A DNA stretch of 64,000 nucleotides from NCBI GenBank assembly GCA_963838845.1, contig CAWISR010000003.1:1505409-1569408 (forward strand), given 5' to 3'. This DNA is from CAVRXQ01 sp963838845 (GTDB lineage: Bacteria; Actinomycetota; Acidimicrobiia; Acidimicrobiales; Bog-793). The notes beneath the pieces are model-generated. The model was given only the letters and a program-made list of their open reading frames with translations. It made no database searches and was not told the DNA's origin. Within the stretch, counting starts at the first letter, position 1, and every line of letters begins with the position of its first letter. Below, in pieces: positions 60,797-64,000 of this stretch. Made by a program: the position numbers and the translations under genes.

Positions 60797-61231
60797 TCAG
60801 GCCGCTTCCGAGCCGACGCCGATCGCCTCGCGTTTTCCCGACCCCACCTCGATCCGGCGGGCCTTGGAGCCTTCGGCGACCGGAATGGTCACGTGGAGGA
60901 CGCCGTTTTCGTATGAGGCCTCGACGCGACTCGAGTCGAGGTTCTCGCCGAGGAAGAGCTGGCGACTAAAGCGTCCCTGCGGCCGCTCCGAGGCGATGAC
61001 TTCCTCGCCCTCGATCGGGGTGCGGTGGCGCACCGTCTTCACCGTCAGCACGTTCTGCTCGACGGTCATCTCGATGTCGGAAGGATCGACGCCGGGGAGG
61101 TCGAAGTCGACCTCGACAGCCTCGCCGTGACGGTAGGCGTCCATCGGCACGGCCGTGGGTCGAGTCCACGACACCGGCCACTCGATCAAGCGCTCGAGCT
61201 CGCGGAAGGGATCGAACTGGAACATGGACAT
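60797..61231 (-). CDS. Hsp20/alpha-crystallin small heat-shock protein
   Basis: A 144-residue small chaperone: short N-terminus (MFQFDPFRELERLIE), alpha-crystallin domain (VDFDLPGVDPSDIEMTVEQN, then FSRQLFLGENLDSSRVEASY and ENGVLHVTIPVAE) and a short tail. It holds unfolding proteins in oligomers without ATP. The start is the ATG at 61231, 8 nt after AAGGAGG; a GTG three codons upstream overlaps the SD and is rejected. The sequence before it holds TATAAT and the motif GTTTACT (61253-61259, + strand), also found before the HspR-like gene. Confidence 0.92.
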   Translation of the reverse strand: MSMFQFDPFRELERLIEWPVSWTRPTAVPMDAYRHGEAVEVDFDLPGVDPSDIEMTVEQNVLTVKTVRHRTPIEGEEVIASERPQGRFSRQLFLGENLDSSRVEASYENGVLHVTIPVAEGSKARRIEVGSGKREAIGVGSEAA

Positions 61232-61285
61232 GACGTACACCTCCTTGCGGTGGTTTACTTAGCTATCACATCAATTATAACTTTT

Positions 61286-61762
61286 CTATTCCAGGATTAT
61301 TCCCTCACCGGGAGCAGAACGCGAGTGACGTGGCACAGCAGCCGGAACGGACCAGACAGTCCACCCGGCAGCTGCCCGCAGGAATCGGTCGATCGGGCCC
61401 TCGCCGAGGCGGACCGAGACCGTCTCAATACCGCTTCCGATGCCGAGCGACACCGAGACCGTCTGGCCAATCTTGTGGGCATCGATCACCTTGGAGAGCG
61501 CGCTCGTCGCGGCGGTCGCTTGCCCGTCGACAGCCGTGATCACGTCGCCGCTCTCGATTCCCGCGCTCGCCGCTGCGCTTCGCGGGTCGGCCACGACGAC
61601 GACCACGCCGGGAGTGCCGTTCGGCGTCGTCGCGACCGGTCCAAGGCCGAAGCCGAACGGATTGGCGAAGGAGTTGATCGCGTTGTAGGCCTCGGAGCTG
61701 TCGACGACTTCGACGCCAGGAAGCCCGGTCGGCGAAGAAATGAGCTTCCTCTCGTTCCGAGA
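61286..61762 (-). pseudogene. PDZ-domain protein remnant (HtrA/S1C-like)
   Basis: The minus-strand frame is open from after a TAA at 61765-61763 to a TAG at 61286. It reads GLPGVEVVDSSEAYNAINSF, a Gly-rich link, and a PDZ-like domain with VVVVADPRSAAASAGIESGD and VITAVDGQATAATSALSKVI. Such a domain normally sits at the C-terminus of trypsin-like HtrA proteases, but the protease part and any good start codon are missing; only a GTG at 61606 could start a shortened form. The last 40 residues do not resemble PDZ. Confidence 0.6.
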
Positions 61763-61785
61763 TTAGAACTTCCCACGCAGCGACA

Positions 61786-63090
61786 TCAGCGGTGCCGAGT
61801 CAATTGCCGCGAGCGAAGCACGTAGCACCCGGGCGTGCGCACACTCGCCCGGAGCGAGGTCGTAGAGGTCGCGCACGGTTCACCATCGAGAGACACGATC
61901 AACGGCGTGTCGCTTCTGACTTCGACGACCTTTCCGGCAGCAATCGTCGCGCCTCGCCGCTGGTCGACGTTGCCGAACATGAGCCGTATCAACCCCGCGG
62001 CAGTAAGCCGCAGCGCGCCGCGGTACGACACGATCGTCTCGAGCAAGCCATCGTCGACTGCCGAACCGGGCAGGGGAATGCCAATCCGACCCCCGAGGCG
62101 TGGGGCGTTAACGATGGCGACCTGGAATGCTGCACCGGGGGCGACCAACGGCTGGCCGTCAACCAAGATCCTGACCGACAAGGGTGTGCGCTCCCTCCAG
62201 GCTTGCCCGGCCCGAAGCGGGTAGACAAGCGGCCGACGCCACCCGCGGATATCTCGAATGCGTTGGGCGAAGTCGGCTGTCATGCCGTAGGTCGCCGCGT
62301 GAACGAACGAACCGCTGCCGGTCGTTCCAAGATCGATCGGCGCTGGGTCCGCTGTGGCGACAAGATCGATGGCTTCCTCCGGGCTGAGCGGAAGACCGAG
62401 TGATCGGGCCACGTCGTTGCCGGTTCCTGTCGGCACGATCGCAAGTGTCCGCCCCGCGTTGCCAGCTTCGAACGCAGCGCGCCCGACCGTTCCGTCACCT
62501 CCAGCGACGACGAGGATTCCCGCAGCCGGTAGTGACGCCAATGATTCGGTCAACGCCCGGCCAAGGCCAGCTCCGGTCGTGCGCACGATGCTCACGATCT
62601 CGACTGGCTGGCGCCGTAGGGCCCGCACGGCGCGCCTTGCGAGATGTGGGGATCCCGAGTGAATGTTGATCACCATCGCGACTTGCCGGCCGCTGCTAGG
62701 CCTGGGCCGGCGGTCCGCCACCTGCTCGGCAACAGCTACCGCAAGCATCGCCCCGGCGAGGCCGTAGATGAACGCAGTCAGGCCCTCCTTCGTGCTCCGT
62801 CCCGATCGGAGGGCGGTTCTCGCCTCCAGCATGGCGGCCGCTAAAAGGAGGGGAATCCGCCATGACGGGACGACGCGACCAATCCCGTACGCGGCGCTAG
62901 CGGCGCACGATCGCCAGCTTGGAGAGCCTCCCCTCACGCTGAGCTGACCCCCGATGTTGGCCGCGCAAAGCGTGCCGAGGGCGCGCCACCGCTTCTCCCT
63001 CACGAGGCGGCCCAGCCCAAAGAGCACGATGGACCCCGAGACAAGCGGGGTCCATCGCTTGCCCATGACCGACACTCGCCTAGCGGTCAT
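61786..63090 (-). CDS. Diacylglycerol kinase family lipid kinase with membrane N-terminus
   Basis: A protein of 434 residues from the ATG at 63090 (ATGACCGCT). The first about 130 residues hold several hydrophobic segments; then the DAGK catalytic domain follows, with VAMVINIHSGS, GILVVAGGDGTVGRAAFEAG (GGDGT) and IVPTGTGNDVARSLGLPL. It would phosphorylate diacylglycerol or a related lipid at the membrane. The start is not sure: the frame is open to 63432, but the far part overlaps a GNAT fragment on the other strand, and AAGGGG lies only 3 nt before the chosen ATG. Confidence 0.8.
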   Translation of the reverse strand: MTARRVSVMGKRWTPLVSGSIVLFGLGRLVREKRWRALGTLCAANIGGQLSVRGGSPSWRSCAASAAYGIGRVVPSWRIPLLLAAAMLEARTALRSGRSTKEGLTAFIYGLAGAMLAVAVAEQVADRRPRPSSGRQVAMVINIHSGSPHLARRAVRALRRQPVEIVSIVRTTGAGLGRALTESLASLPAAGILVVAGGDGTVGRAAFEAGNAGRTLAIVPTGTGNDVARSLGLPLSPEEAIDLVATADPAPIDLGTTGSGSFVHAATYGMTADFAQRIRDIRGWRRPLVYPLRAGQAWRERTPLSVRILVDGQPLVAPGAAFQVAIVNAPRLGGRIGIPLPGSAVDDGLLETIVSYRGALRLTAAGLIRLMFGNVDQRRGATIAAGKVVEVRSDTPLIVSLDGEPCATSTTSLRASVRTPGCYVLRSRQLTRHR

Positions 63091-63249
63091 GATCCCCTTC
63101 ATCCATCCGAGATACTTGGAAGCAATCGCGAGATTGGCACGATTGCCCGGTGCCCGACAGCTCCGTCCAGGCAGAGATATCGGGGATGGGAATACCTCCT
63201 CTTTAGTGGGAGTCAAGTGCATTCTCAAGGCGGGTCTCATGTGGGGTGA

Positions 63250-63498
63250 GTCGACGCCGGCGAGATCAACGTCGGTTACTACCTGTTTCCCCAGCATCGG
63301 GGTAATGGCTACGCGACTCGTGCCCTCGTGCTCTTTATGGAACACCTCTCCCTTCGCACCTCTCATGTGACCGCAACACTCCTGATCAACGGCGACAATC
63401 TGCGCTCGATCAGAGTCGCTGAGCGGTCTCACTTCGAGCTTGTAGGCGACGTCAATGACAGCCGATTCTCCAAGCGATCGATACGACGGCGCACCTAA
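63250..63498 (+). pseudogene. GNAT acetyltransferase, C-terminal fragment
   Basis: This frame has no start codon near its upstream end: TGA at 63247-63249 is followed at once by VDAGEINVGYYLFPQHRGNG, YATRALVLFMEHLS, then INGDNLRSIRVAERSHFELV, which are motifs A and B of GNAT acetyltransferases (acetyl-CoA loop R/Q-x-x-G-x-G/A as QHRGNGYA). It ends at a TAA at 63496. The N-terminal half is missing or frameshifted, so this is a broken gene. The acyl acceptor is unknown. Confidence 0.75.
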
Positions 63499-63595
63499 TC
63501 CGAGAGTCGGCGGGCTGGGAGCAGCGAGTGGGCGCGCGTTCAGGGGCCACCCTTGCGGAGCGCGGTCAACCCTTGTGCGCTGGCGAGGCTCTGGG

Positions 63596-64000
63596 TCAAT
63601 TAGACATCCGATAGAAGTCGGCGTTCGTCAATAGCTGGGTGCCGCCGGTCGGGTGTTCGGTCCGCAACGACTGGATCACGCGCTCGCGAAACTCCTCCTG
63701 GGCCTGCCCATCCAAGGCGTTGTGGAGACCTCGGTGAGCACGAGCCAAGAGCCAGTCCCAGTGCTGCTCGGGTCCATCCAGAGCTATGCACACGTCTACC
63801 GTCGCCCTGTCCACGATCCTGAGCCCGGCGGTGACCGCCATTTCGTCCCACAGGTCCCTGGGCAGCGGGGTCGCCTTGGGAAACTGCGCACGTTCGCGAA
63901 ACTCATCGAGTATCTGGCCGTACGCAACCCACCAGCCTTCGTTGTCGCCCGGGCCAAGGGACGTTCTTCGCCGCGGTCGCCGCGATTGCTGCGCTCGTAA
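63596..64000 (-). CDS. Unknown protein, C-terminal part (cut by window edge)
   Basis: The minus-strand frame is open from the window edge to a TGA at 63596. Readable parts are LGPGDNEGWWVAYGQILDEF, then FPKATPLPRDLWDEM, VCIALDGPEQHWDWLLARAH, RGLHNALDG and a C-terminal TGGTQLLTNADF. The order of elements is weakly like the C-terminal part of class I SAM-dependent methyltransferases, but the SAM-binding motif would lie outside the window. The residues nearest the edge are Arg-rich and may not belong to the protein. Confidence 0.5.
   Translation of the reverse strand, partial: LRAQQSRRPRRRTSLGPGDNEGWWVAYGQILDEFRERAQFPKATPLPRDLWDEMAVTAGLRIVDRATVDVCIALDGPEQHWDWLLARAHRGLHNALDGQAQEEFRERVIQSLRTEHPTGGTQLLTNADFYRMSN

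Noticed and set aside
63091..63432. The lipid-kinase gene starting at 63432.
   Set aside because: The frame is open, but this part has no kinase or membrane character and lies opposite the GNAT fragment, so the start at 63090 is preferred.

Overview
The window looks like a chromosomal segment of a GC-rich actinobacterium, most likely of the class Acidimicrobiia. The class is an inference from gene content. WhiB, Wag31-type DivIVA, SepF without FtsA, a compact dcw cluster and a eukaryotic-like IleRS all fit. Genes are dense, GTG starts are common, and many genes that open a transcription unit seem to be leaderless: a TANNNT box sits only 6-8 nt before the start codon.

Region by region. 1-2.4 kb: end of the proton-translocating transhydrogenase operon (pntAA-pntAB-pntB). 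2.4-17.1 kb: dcw cluster mraZ-rsmH-ftsL-ftsI-murE-mraY-murD-ftsW-murG-murC-murB-ftsQ-ftsZ. A MraZ-type promoter/operator precedes it and a probable structured RNA leader covers the rsmH start. Genes from rsmH to ftsQ overlap by 1-4 nt. murF is absent from its usual place, and murG carries an apparent one-base frameshift. 17.1-20.5 kb: post-ftsZ genes (pgeF, yggS, sepF, yggT, divIVA). 20.5-28 kb: ileS, a DUF167 gene, a histone-H1-like/DksA fusion, lspA, rluD, a group-2-like sigma factor and a histidine phosphatase.

28.3-37.7 kb: a secreted protein that can be read as an eight-bladed repeat domain plus IPT/TIG, an Rrf2 regulator divergent from a phosphodiesterase, a PduO-type adenosyltransferase, pepA, a polyphosphate-glucokinase-like ROK kinase, two unknown genes, an inositol-phosphatase-family gene and a C4 zinc-ribbon coiled-coil gene.

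37.7-45.5 kb: accessory island, visibly more AT-rich between 41 and 44.3 kb. It holds secreted enzymes (a G1 glutamic endopeptidase and an SGNH hydrolase), small proteins (PRC-barrel-like, Cys/His, double Ltp domain, DUF1059, stand-alone ClpX zinc finger, GAF) and a tyrosine recombinase beside the 3' end of rnpB. This is the most likely mobile segment and the best place to look for a phage-related or undescribed system.

45.5-57 kb: rnpB, xseA-xseB, a ferredoxin-reductase-like flavoprotein, an FGGY kinase, whiB, a broken exonuclease, an LCP-family gene, a secreted coiled-coil protein, a GT2 glycosyltransferase with a large GT-C-like membrane protein, and tRNA-Val(GAC). 57.3-64 kb: a PLP decarboxylase, then a stress cluster (HspR-like regulator, membrane protein, DoxX, Hsp20) mixed with gene remnants (PDZ and GNAT fragments), a diacylglycerol-kinase-family gene and a gene cut by the right edge.
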